Counted from the stretch's first letter, positions 1 to 5,219 are shown. The stretch: 7,059 nt of DNA from Ignavibacteria bacterium (GCA_030835005.1 JAUQWT010000213.1:1-7059); one strand, 5' to 3'. Notes: generated from the letters alone by a model not told the origin. Made by a program: numbers and translations.

Positions 1-1
1 T

Positions 2-424
2 GCCGTAAGGGAAGATGTTAAAGTAGGGGAGTTTACCATCGTTGGCAGAAGCTGTACAATAGAGAACTTCACAACAATTGGGAGAAAATGCAAGCTTGAA
101 ACCAACTCCTATATTACAGCTTACTCTACCATTGAAGATTACTGTTTTGTTGCGCCCGGAGTTGTTACAACCAACGATAACTATCTTGGCAGAACTGAAG
201 TGCGCTTTAAACATTTTAAGGGCGTGACTCTGCGCAAGGGGGCGCGTATTGGAGGCGGCGCAATCATACTCCCCGGGCTTGAGATCGGTGAAGATGCTGT
301 GATTGCAGCAGGAGCTGTAGTCACAAAAAACGTGCCCGCCGGAAAAATCTATGCCGGAACGCCTGCAAAGGAATTCCGCGATGTGCCCGAAGAGCAATTG
401 CTTAAAAACCAGGGTTGGGAATGA
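2..424 (+). CDS. Hexapeptide-repeat (LbH) acyltransferase, C-terminal part
   Basis: The open frame runs from the left edge to a TGA, giving the last 140 residues; the true start lies outside the window. The visible protein is built of six-residue steps with I/V/L then often G at the first positions (VGEFTI, VGRSCT, IGRKCK, IGGGAI, IGEDAV and so on), the signature of a left-handed parallel beta-helix. The helix is broken once by a loop around visible residues 57-78 (NDNYLGRTEV...FKHFKG), as in sugar N-acetyltransferases of the WlbB/WbpD type. It ends with the usual closing block (AGAVVTKNVP, then YAGTPAKEFRD) and a short acidic tail. Such enzymes are trimers that move an acetyl or acyl group from a CoA or ACP donor to a sugar or amino acid. 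The closest resemblance is to nucleotide-sugar N-acetyltransferases for surface polysaccharides, but the substrate cannot be read from this fragment. A GTG at 200 is internal and not a start. Confidence 0.9.
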   Translation, partial: AVREDVKVGEFTIVGRSCTIENFTTIGRKCKLETNSYITAYSTIEDYCFVAPGVVTTNDNYLGRTEVRFKHFKGVTLRKGARIGGGAIILPGLEIGEDAVIAAGAVVTKNVPAGKIYAGTPAKEFRDVPEEQLLKNQGWE

Positions 425-621
425 TTTCAATTAGCTATTGACAATGAACAATTTGCAATGATTTATATTTTTGAAGTATACCTTACGCATACTTTCTTAA
501 GATAATATATGATGATAGCATATATAAGTTAATTTTTAGTTATTTTGGGATCTATACTGTTTGCCAATCTTGGGCAGAGCTATAGTTGCTCACTTAATTG
601 ACAAAATCGCCGTAATATGAG

Positions 622-639
622 TAGAAATCCCTAGAAATC
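622..639. repeat. Tandem direct repeat TAGAAATC, 10-bp period
   Basis: TAGAAATC occurs at 622-629 and again at 632-639, so the two copies start exactly one helical turn apart. They sit about 80 bp before secG and directly beside the inverted repeat at 640-672. The spacing would suit side-by-side binding of a regulator on one DNA face, but two 8-mers in AT-rich DNA can also arise by chance. Confidence 0.45.
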
Positions 640-672
640 ATTTATTGATGATAGACTTTAAAATCAATAAAT
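640..672 (+). repeat. Perfect 10-bp inverted repeat / hairpin upstream of secG
   Basis: ATTTATTGAT (640-649) is perfectly complementary to ATCAATAAAT (663-672), with a 13-nt spacer, and a T run continues to 676. It could be a weak AT-rich terminator of an upstream transcript, an operator, or a 5' UTR hairpin of secG, whose start is 48 bp downstream. The stem has only two G-C pairs, so a role as an efficient terminator is doubtful. Confidence 0.45.
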
Positions 673-720
673 TTTTCCTTAAATTTGACGTTCTATTAAT
701 AATAAGCAAAAAGGTTTAAA

Positions 721-1140
721 ATGATAAGCATTTTCATAATTTTACTGGTCTTGGTTGCTTTACTCCTTATGGGAGTAGTACTTATACAGTCATCAAAGGG
801 CGGCGGACTGGCCGGTACCTTTGGCGGAGGCGGAGCCGATGCATCTATGGTATTTGGTGTAAGGAGGACAGCTGATTTTCTTGTAAAACTGACAAGTATT
901 CTGGCAACAGTTTTGCTGCTGTTTTCACTCATCACAAATGTAATAATCAACAAAGGCGGGGGAACGAACGAGAGCATAATTCAGCAAAACTCGGGTCAGC
1001 AGAATTTCCCGCAGCCAAATGTTCCTAACCAATTACAGCAGGATCAGCAGCAGCAGCCACCGGCAGATCAGCAACAGCAGCCTCCAACAGATCAACAGCC
1101 AAACCAGCAGCAGCCAAATAATCAGCCGCCGCCAAAATAG
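721..1140 (+). CDS. secG: SecG, protein-export translocase subunit, with Gln/Pro-rich tail
   Basis: SecG is the small inner-membrane subunit of SecYEG, which helps SecA-driven export of unfolded proteins. The protein has two hydrophobic segments (about residues 2-22 and 53-74) joined by a loop with the family signature: VLIQSSKGGGL at 20-30, a Gly-rich stretch, then FGVRRTADFLVKLT at 45-58. The start is ATG 721, with a weak AAAAGG (709-714) before it. The core ends near residue 80. After it comes a tail of about 55 residues rich in Gln, Pro, Asn and Asp, with two octapeptide repeats of the form DQQQQPP[A/T] (residues 108-115 and 116-123) and a degenerate third. Total length is 139 residues, longer than the roughly 75-110 usual for SecG. 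The identification of the core is firm; the tail has no known function that I can name. Confidence 0.95.
   Translation: MISIFIILLVLVALLLMGVVLIQSSKGGGLAGTFGGGGADASMVFGVRRTADFLVKLTSILATVLLLFSLITNVIINKGGGTNESIIQQNSGQQNFPQPNVPNQLQQDQQQQPPADQQQQPPTDQQPNQQQPNNQPPPK
1042..1089 (+). repeat. 24-bp in-frame tandem repeat in the secG tail
   Basis: Two 24-bp units (1042-1065 and 1066-1089) each encode D-Q-Q-Q-Q-P-P-A/T, and a partial third begins at 1090. The units differ mostly at third codon positions (CAG/CAA, CCA/CCT, CCG/CCA). The peptide has therefore been kept, or the copies are old, rather than the repeat being a very recent slippage product. Confidence 0.85.
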
Positions 1141-1179
1141 AGCTGAATTAAAGTGTAATATTTTTTTTCTATAAATGGA

Positions 1180-1836
1180 TTGATAAAAATAATTTCAAAA
1201 TTTTTAATAAGAGGTGCAGTTATGTTTTTGTTAACTGCGCCTTTTTTATTTTCTCAGGAGAGCATTAATCTTTCTATCCGGGGATCAGAGCGCCGGTGCA
1301 CTCTTGTTAATGGGAATTTGATTAATGAGATCACTGGACATACTTTGCATTTCCGTAAGTTTGTCTGGGCTGACTCTATCAAATCAGATTCTGCATATAA
1401 AGTTACTTTGCCCAAGAAGGAAACCTCGAAGAAATTCCGAATGAAAAAATCATCTCTCACTGCAGTGCTTCTGAGCGCTGTGGTGCCCGGAGCCGGTCAA
1501 TTCTACAATGAGTCGTACTGGAAGATACCTGTTATTGCGGGGCTGGTTGGGTACTTTGGGTATGAATACTTCAGGCAGAACAACCTGTACAAAGATTACC
1601 GCGATGATTATCTGGTTTCTCAAACTCCTGAAAACCCTTCGGGTAATCTAAGCCTTAAGGCTCTTAGGGAGTTTTACCGTAACCAGCGCGATGATTTTGT
1701 GTGGTATTTCCTTATTGTTTACACTGTGAATCTGATTGATGCATATGTTGGTGCTCATTTATTTGATTTTGATGTGAAGGAGGAAAAAGGAGGCGGAGGG
1801 AGATCCTATAATCTGAAGTTTAAAATGAATTTCTAA
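1180..1836 (+). CDS. DUF5683 family exported membrane protein
   Basis: The protein matches what I know of DUF5683, a Bacteroidota-type family of unknown function. The diagnostic block is a hydrophobic segment leading into VVPGAGQFYNESYWKIP (residues 101-117), a second hydrophobic segment (118-131), the polar YKDYRDDY (137-144), and a last membrane segment ending in NLIDAYVGAHLFDFDV (184-199). The N-terminus looks like a signal peptide. The start is uncertain. TTG 1180 gives 218 residues and a good signal with Lys3, Lys7 and Arg11 before the hydrophobic core. ATG 1222 (residue 15) has a better ribosome site, GAGGTG at 1211-1216, but leaves a signal with no positive charge. I keep 1180 because the peptide then makes sense. 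secG ends 39 bp upstream, so the two may share a transcript that stops at the terminator at 1855-1884. Confidence 0.8.
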   Translation: MIKIISKFLIRGAVMFLLTAPFLFSQESINLSIRGSERRCTLVNGNLINEITGHTLHFRKFVWADSIKSDSAYKVTLPKKETSKKFRMKKSSLTAVLLSAVVPGAGQFYNESYWKIPVIAGLVGYFGYEYFRQNNLYKDYRDDYLVSQTPENPSGNLSLKALREFYRNQRDDFVWYFLIVYTVNLIDAYVGAHLFDFDVKEEKGGGGRSYNLKFKMNF

Positions 1837-1854
1837 AAAATATTGTCAGCAACG

Positions 1855-1884
1855 AAAGCCTCTCGCTTAAACGGGGGGCTTTTT
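1855..1884 (+). terminator. Intrinsic terminator after the DUF5683 gene
   Basis: AAAGCCTCTCG (1855-1865) pairs with CGGGGGGCTTT (1872-1882) in an 11-bp stem that includes two G-U pairs, with a 6-nt loop. The T run spans 1880-1884. It begins 18 bp after the stop codon of the DUF5683 gene and probably ends the secG/DUF5683 transcript. Confidence 0.85.
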
Positions 1885-2192
1885 AGTTTATGACATGCAA
1901 AAATGTTAATTAGACGCACAATTTGTTTTTCAGGTTAATTGTGAACTCGTCTCTGAATAATGGAACCATCCAAAACTAAAAACTTCAAATTCCCTTGATC
2001 CATGGAGTAATGTTGATTCGACACAAAATGGGCTAAATCGCGGAAAAAGAACATTTTATTGCATTTTCCCGGCAATTACGTTCGACAAATTGAAAAAACT
2101 TTCATTTACATAAGGTCAATCAAAGTGTTATTTTTGAATCAGGTTAAATAGATTCAGCAGCATAATCATGCATCATAATTTACCCCCAAGAA

Positions 2193-2266
2193 CCCTCCCG
2201 GTATCCGAAGTTTTGAAAGAGTTCGCCGTAAGATAGCGAGGGCTAGATCAAGGATATTTGGGAGGG
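2193..2266. repeat. Structured element bounded by imperfect inverted repeats
   Basis: The left arm CCCTCCCGGTATCC (2193-2206) and the right arm GGATATTTGGGAGGG (2252-2266) can pair as a 7-bp outer stem (CCCTCCC/GGGAGGG), a small internal loop, and a 5-6 bp inner stem (TATCC/GGATA). They enclose about 45 nt, including a small TCGC/GCGA hairpin at 2223-2238. The element is clearly more GC-rich than its surroundings and is followed by a T-rich stretch (2269-2276). It could be a short mobile repeat of the MITE/REP kind, a small structured RNA, or a terminator-like leader. The sequence alone does not decide. Confidence 0.5.
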
Positions 2267-2424
2267 CATTTTATTTATGGATCAGAAACAGATTTCGCAT
2301 TCATTATAGATCTAATTACCTTTACATAATGATCAACTTTTAAAATAATTATGAGTATTTGTGGCCGGTCGTTAGCGGCAGCAAAATCAATTTGTTAATG
2401 AGATTTATGGTAGAGAATAAGCAA

Positions 2425-2455
2425 TTGAGTAAGTCCCTTAATTTGTGTATTTTTG
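2425..2455 (+). promoter_or_regulatory. Candidate Bacteroidota-type promoter for lpd
   Basis: TATTTTTG at 2448-2455 fits the -7 consensus TAnnTTTG used by the primary sigma factor of Bacteroidota, and TTG at 2425-2427 lies 20 bp upstream as a -33 box. Transcription would start near 2460, giving an lpd leader of roughly 65 nt that contains the palindrome at 2495-2516. This is a consensus match in AT-rich DNA and depends on the taxonomic guess. Confidence 0.4.
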
Positions 2456-2494
2456 TAATACCAATCATAAATTTTACAATTAATTAATTCAAAT

Positions 2495-2516
2495 GGGTTA
2501 TTCTACCTGATAACCC
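2495..2516. promoter_or_regulatory. Perfect 7-bp palindrome just upstream of lpd
   Basis: GGGTTAT (2495-2501) and ATAACCC (2510-2516) are exact inverted repeats with an 8-nt spacer, ending 11 bp before the lpd ATG. The form suits a dimeric repressor operator. As RNA it would be a hairpin at the ribosome-binding position, where no Shine-Dalgarno sequence is visible. Which of the two it is cannot be told from the sequence. Confidence 0.5.
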
Positions 2517-2527
2517 GCAAAAATCAT

Positions 2528-3952
2528 ATGGCACAAAGCGAATTTGATGTAGTAATTGTTGGCGGAGGAGTTGGAGGTTATTCAGCTGCCATCCGTGCTT
2601 CACAGCTTGGATTGAAAACAGCACTGGTCGAATCAGCAAGACTTGGCGGAATTTGCCTTAACTGGGGCTGTATTCCGTCAAAATCACTGCTCAAGGCGGC
2701 CGAAGTTATGCATACTTTGAAAAAATCAAAGGAGTTTGGAATTACGTGCGATAATATTAATTTTGATTTTGCAGCTGTAGTTAAGCGCTCCCGTGATGTA
2801 GCGGATAAATCCGAAAAAGGGGTACAATACCTTATGAAGAAAAACAAGATAACAAGTATTTCCGGTTATGGATCTCTGAAAAAGCATGAAAAGGGTACAC
2901 TTATTGAAGTAAGCAAAGACGGCAAAGTAACAGAAGAACTTATAGCGAAACATACTATTGTTGCAACAGGATCGCGCGCAAGGGCTTTCCCCGGAATGAA
3001 TGTTGACGGAAAGAAAGTTCTGTCATTCATGGAAGGAATTGTGCTTGATAAGCTTCCTGAAACAGTGACTATCATTGGCGCAGGAGCAATTGGTATTGAA
3101 TTCGCATACTTTTGGAACGCATTCGGAGCAAAAGTGACAATTGTGGAAATGCTTGACCAGCCGCTGCCTGTGGAAGACAAGGAATTAAGCGATGTTGTGG
3201 GCAGGGAATACAGAAAGCTGGGCATAAGCATATTAACAGGAACCAAAGTAGAAAGCATCACTGTAGAAAAGACCGCTCCGAACAGCAAGACTGAAAAAGT
3301 TATAACAAGAGTAAGCGGCAAGACAAATGCAGAGATAGAAAGTGATATTGCTCTTGTTGCAGTTGGCTTTGCGGGTAATGTTGAAGGCTTCGGGCTAGAG
3401 GAGCTTGGCGTACAGCTTGAAAAAGGATTCATAAAAGTAGATAGTAATTATAAATCCAGTGTTGATGGAATTTATGCTATCGGAGATGTTAACGGTCCGC
3501 CATGGCTTGCTCACGTTGCAGCTGCAGAGGGAATCAATTGTGTGGAAAAGATCGCAGGGCATGACGTTCCCGATATAGATTATAACTGCATACCGGCCGT
3601 AACTTTCTGTCAGCCGCAGGTTGCCTCCGTAGGCTTAACTGAAAAGAAAGCCAAAGAGCTTGGCTATGAAGTGAAGGTAGGGAGATTCCCATTTTCGGCA
3701 AGCGGTAAAGCACGCGCTGTTGGTGAAACTGCAGGTCTGGTTAAAATGGTGTTTGATGCAAAATACGATGAGCTTTTAGGCGCGCATATTTGCGGGCATG
3801 AAGCAAGTGAAATGATCGCAGAAGTTACTTTGGGTAAATCACTTGAAACCACTCATGAGCAGATAATAAGGACAGTTCACGCTCACCCAACACTTGCTGA
3901 GGCAGTAATGGAAGCAACGGCTGATGCATATGGAGAAGCGATCAATATATAA
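2528..3952 (+). CDS. lpdA: Dihydrolipoamide dehydrogenase (E3)
   Basis: This cytoplasmic FAD enzyme reoxidises dihydrolipoyl groups of 2-oxoacid dehydrogenase complexes or the glycine cleavage system, passing electrons to NAD+. At 474 residues it is full length. Visible in order: FAD-binding GGGVGG at 12-17 with Glu35 ending the fold; the redox-active pair Cys43/Cys48 in GGICLNWGCIPSKSLL; NAD-binding GAGAIG at 184-189 with acidic Glu207; the second FAD motif YAIGDV at 316-321; and the dimer-interface HAHPTLAE with His453 and Glu458 as the catalytic pair. No key residue is missing. The Cys-X4-Cys spacing and the HxHPTxxE ending favour Lpd over mercuric or glutathione reductase. The ATG at 2528 starts immediately before the FAD fold, as expected. 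No E1 or E2 gene is nearby, so the complex it serves is not shown here. Confidence 0.96.
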   Translation: MAQSEFDVVIVGGGVGGYSAAIRASQLGLKTALVESARLGGICLNWGCIPSKSLLKAAEVMHTLKKSKEFGITCDNINFDFAAVVKRSRDVADKSEKGVQYLMKKNKITSISGYGSLKKHEKGTLIEVSKDGKVTEELIAKHTIVATGSRARAFPGMNVDGKKVLSFMEGIVLDKLPETVTIIGAGAIGIEFAYFWNAFGAKVTIVEMLDQPLPVEDKELSDVVGREYRKLGISILTGTKVESITVEKTAPNSKTEKVITRVSGKTNAEIESDIALVAVGFAGNVEGFGLEELGVQLEKGFIKVDSNYKSSVDGIYAIGDVNGPPWLAHVAAAEGINCVEKIAGHDVPDIDYNCIPAVTFCQPQVASVGLTEKKAKELGYEVKVGRFPFSASGKARAVGETAGLVKMVFDAKYDELLGAHICGHEASEMIAEVTLGKSLETTHEQIIRTVHAHPTLAEAVMEATADAYGEAINI

Positions 3953-4011
3953 GTTAAAAAGTTGGAAAGTTAAAAGCTATAAGGTTTCAAGTTTCGGGTT
4001 TCAGGATTTAA
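3952..4011. repeat. Short tandem repeat mosaic after lpd
   Basis: Starting on the last base of the lpd stop codon come three octamers, AGTTAAAA, AGTTGGAA and AGTTAAAA (3952-3975). After a short break follow three heptamers, GTTTCAA, GTTTCGG and GTTTCAG (3984-4004), and a decayed fourth (GATTTAA). Degenerate runs of GTTTCRR are, from memory, common between genes in Bacteroidota and relatives. No terminator is visible here. Confidence 0.75.
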
Positions 4012-4065
4012 AAGAAATAAATTTATTAAATAAGCATTTTGAGTAAGGAGAAGGTGAATCAATAG

Positions 4066-4086
4066 ATCCTTCACTTGGTTCAGGAT
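4066..4086. repeat. ATCCT/AGGAT hairpin repeat
   Basis: ATCCT (4066-4070) and AGGAT (4082-4086) flank TTCACTTGGTT-C. The whole resembles a short hairpin repeat of the form ATCCTTC...TCAGGATGA that I recall as scattered between genes in many bacterial genomes. It lies just upstream of the ribosome site of the peroxiredoxin gene. An overlapping alternative fold pairs 4052-4058 with 4070-4076. Confidence 0.45.
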
Positions 4087-4091
4087 GAAAA

Positions 4092-4097
4092 AAGGAG
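4092..4097 (+). promoter_or_regulatory. Ribosome-binding site fixing the peroxiredoxin start
   Basis: AAGGAG sits 7 nt before the ATG at 4105. It is the strongest Shine-Dalgarno sequence in the window and shows that translation starts at 4105 rather than at the in-frame GTG at 4075, which would add ten residues coded by a repeat-like sequence. Confidence 0.85.
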
Positions 4098-4104
4098 TAT
4101 TAAA

Positions 4105-4584
4105 ATGGCATTAAAAGTTGGAGATAAAGCACCGGATTTTACATTACCCTCATTTACACCCTCTGCTGAACTTGAACAGATCTCGCTTGGCAATTTTAAA
4201 GGAAAGAATCTTGTGATTGCTTTTTTCCCGCAGGCATTTACGGGAGTATGCACAACAGAAATGTGCAGTATGAACGATGACTTCAATGCATATAAAGGCA
4301 TGAATACTGAAGTTATCGGGGTTAGTGTTGATGGTACTTTTGTGCAGAAAGCCTTTGCAAAAGCAAATAACATAAATGTCCCGCTGCTTAGTGATTTCAA
4401 CAGGGTAATGATAAGAAATTACGATGTTGTTCACCCCGAATTTGCCCACGGACAAAAAGAAACTGCAAAGCGAGCTGTATATGTCATAGATAAAGACGGT
4501 TTGGTCAGATATGTAGAAGTTACACCAACACCCGGCGACCAGCTGAATTTTGATGCAATAAAAGCTGCAGTTGCTGCATTGTAA
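4105..4584 (+). CDS. Peroxiredoxin, AhpC/TSA family (Bcp/PrxQ-like cysteine pair)
   Basis: This is a thiol peroxidase that reduces hydrogen peroxide and organic peroxides in the cytoplasm, with no signal peptide. From ATG 4105 the protein has 159 residues, a normal single-domain length. It opens with VGDKAPDFTLP, then shows the active-site motif FFPQAFTGVCTTEMC, with Pro42, Thr46 and peroxidatic Cys49. Arg123 in KRAVYVID completes the catalytic set. Cys54, five residues after Cys49, sits where the resolving cysteine of the alpha2 Bcp/PrxQ type lies, so an internal disulfide recycled by thioredoxin is likely. The overall sequence (PQAFTGVCT, VPLLSDFNR, NYDVVHPE) also resembles AhpE-like peroxiredoxins, so I leave the subfamily open. 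It lies 152 bp after lpd and 110 bp before a second peroxiredoxin. Confidence 0.92.
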   Translation: MALKVGDKAPDFTLPSFTPSAELEQISLGNFKGKNLVIAFFPQAFTGVCTTEMCSMNDDFNAYKGMNTEVIGVSVDGTFVQKAFAKANNINVPLLSDFNRVMIRNYDVVHPEFAHGQKETAKRAVYVIDKDGLVRYVEVTPTPGDQLNFDAIKAAVAAL

Positions 4585-4603
4585 ATTAATTTATTTCTTT
4601 AAA

Positions 4604-4650
4604 CGCTACGAAGGAGTCCTTTGGACAAAGAGCGCAAAGAAGGGAATACT
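4604..4650. repeat. Repeat-like sequence between the two peroxiredoxin genes
   Basis: This stretch combines a small hairpin (GTCC-TTT-GGAC at 4616-4626, inside the near-palindrome AAGGAGTCCTT at 4611-4621) with CAAAGAGCGCAAAGAAGG (4626-4643), a run of CAAAG units. It resembles the degenerate GCGCAAAGACGCAAAG repeats that I recall from intergenic DNA of many bacteria. No T run follows the hairpin, so it is not a standard terminator. Confidence 0.45.
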
Positions 4651-4694
4651 AGCTGGTTTTAGTTTATACAGAATTTTTTAAAATGGAATAATCT

Positions 4695-5147
4695 ATGTTA
4701 AAGGCAGGGGATAAGGCTCCGGATTTCAAATTGACCGCTGATAACGGAGAAGTAAGATCACTTAAAGATTATAGGGGCAAGAAGGTCATTTTGTATTTTT
4801 ATCCCAAAGATCTGACAAGCGGATGTACTGCTGAAGCCTGTGATTTCAGGGATAATATCACGAAATTTGAAAAGGAAAATGCCGTTGTGATAGGTGTATC
4901 ACCGGATGGAACCAAAAGCCATATAAAATTTAAGGAGAAATACAATCTTCCCTTCACTCTGCTGAGCGATGAATCAAAAAAAATGCTTGAAGATTACGGA
5001 GTTTGGCAGGAAAAAAGCATGTACGGCAGGAAGTATATGGGAGTTGTGAGGACTACTTTTGTGATAAATGAAAAAGGGAAAATTGAAAAGATCTTTGAAA
5101 AAGTAAAAGTTGATGGCCATATAGCAGAAATCTTAGAGAATTTGTGA
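4695..5147 (+). CDS. bcp: Thioredoxin-dependent thiol peroxidase, Bcp/PrxQ
   Basis: Bcp reduces peroxides and is recycled by thioredoxin in the cytoplasm. The 150-residue protein is full length. Visible are AGDKAPDFKL at the N-terminus, the active-site stretch YFYPKDLTSGCTAEAC with Pro37, Thr41, peroxidatic Cys44 and resolving Cys49, the VIGVSPD strand, the LLSDE segment, and Arg119 in VVRTTFVI. The block from GVWQEKSMYGRKYMG to the Arg is characteristic of Bcp. An in-frame stop at 4689-4691 lies just upstream, so ATG 4695 is the earliest possible start; only a weak GGAA precedes it. It follows another peroxiredoxin with the same Cys-X4-Cys layout but clearly different sequence, so the pair is an old paralogous set rather than a recent duplication. 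Confidence 0.95.
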   Translation: MLKAGDKAPDFKLTADNGEVRSLKDYRGKKVILYFYPKDLTSGCTAEACDFRDNITKFEKENAVVIGVSPDGTKSHIKFKEKYNLPFTLLSDESKKMLEDYGVWQEKSMYGRKYMGVVRTTFVINEKGKIEKIFEKVKVDGHIAEILENL

Positions 5148-5174
5148 GCCTCGTTAATGAATGTTAGAGGCACA
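5143..5174 (+). repeat. Hairpin across the bcp stop codon
   Basis: GCCTC (5148-5152) pairs with GAGGC (5167-5171). The stem can be extended by TGTG (5143-5146) against CACA (5171-5174) with a slight register shift. No T run follows, so it is not an intrinsic terminator. It might protect the 3' end of the bcp message or dampen read-through into the lipoprotein gene. Confidence 0.3.
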
Positions 5175-5219
5175 GATAAGTGGTCATACAAGAAACAATT
5201 CAATAAATTAAATAATATC

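Larger units (their letters stand above)
425..720. other. AT-rich intergenic region ahead of secG
   Basis: No credible gene is visible in these 296 bases on either strand. The stretch is AT-rich. It contains a 7-bp inverted repeat (ATATATG/CATATAT at 505-511 and 519-525), a pair of 8-bp direct repeats and a 10-bp inverted repeat close to secG, the last two listed separately. A TATTTTTG box at 466-473 resembles a Bacteroidota -7 element, but the best TTG upstream is 25 bp away and secG is about 250 bp downstream, so I do not call a promoter there. I see no convincing terminator directly behind the acyltransferase gene. Confidence 0.6.
1885..2527. other. Long intergenic region ahead of lpd
   Basis: About 640 bases between the terminator and lpd carry no credible coding region. 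The longest ATG frames seen are very short (for example 26 codons at 2407-2487 without a ribosome site). The stretch holds an inverted repeat near 1912-1952 (AGACG-CACAAT against ATTGTG-4 nt-CGTCT), a small hairpin TGAATC/GATTCA at 2135-2156, the larger element at 2193-2266, a promoter-like site and a palindrome next to lpd; the last three are listed separately. I see no tRNA-like fold and no recognisable riboswitch. Confidence 0.6.

Noticed and set aside
696..977. A 93-codon - strand frame opposite secG
   Set aside because: secG is clear on the + strand. The antisense product has a Pro/Pro/Pro run that mirrors the Gly-rich codons of SecG.
2407..2487. 26-codon frame with a hydrophobic stretch in the gap before lpd
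   Set aside because: It has no ribosome site, is very short, lies in AT-rich DNA where such frames are common, and overlaps the candidate lpd promoter.
2866..3432. A 188-codon open frame on the - strand inside lpd
   Set aside because: It lies entirely opposite a complete, motif-verified lpd. Its protein is Ser/Pro/Thr-rich low-complexity sequence, typical of the antisense of a coding frame, and no family is recognisable.
4075..4104. GTG at 4075 as an upstream start of the first peroxiredoxin
   Set aside because: The extra ten residues come from a repeat-like hairpin sequence, and the strong AAGGAG at 4092-4097 points to ATG 4105, which also gives the usual N-terminus of the family.
4080..4455. 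Two open frames on the - strand inside the first peroxiredoxin gene
   Set aside because: Both are antisense to a gene with an intact active site and strong ribosome site, and neither shows a domain or plausible start context.
5157..5219. ATG 5157 as start of the lipoprotein
   Set aside because: It would place 21 polar residues before the signal peptide; from ATG 5220 the signal and lipobox spacing are normal.
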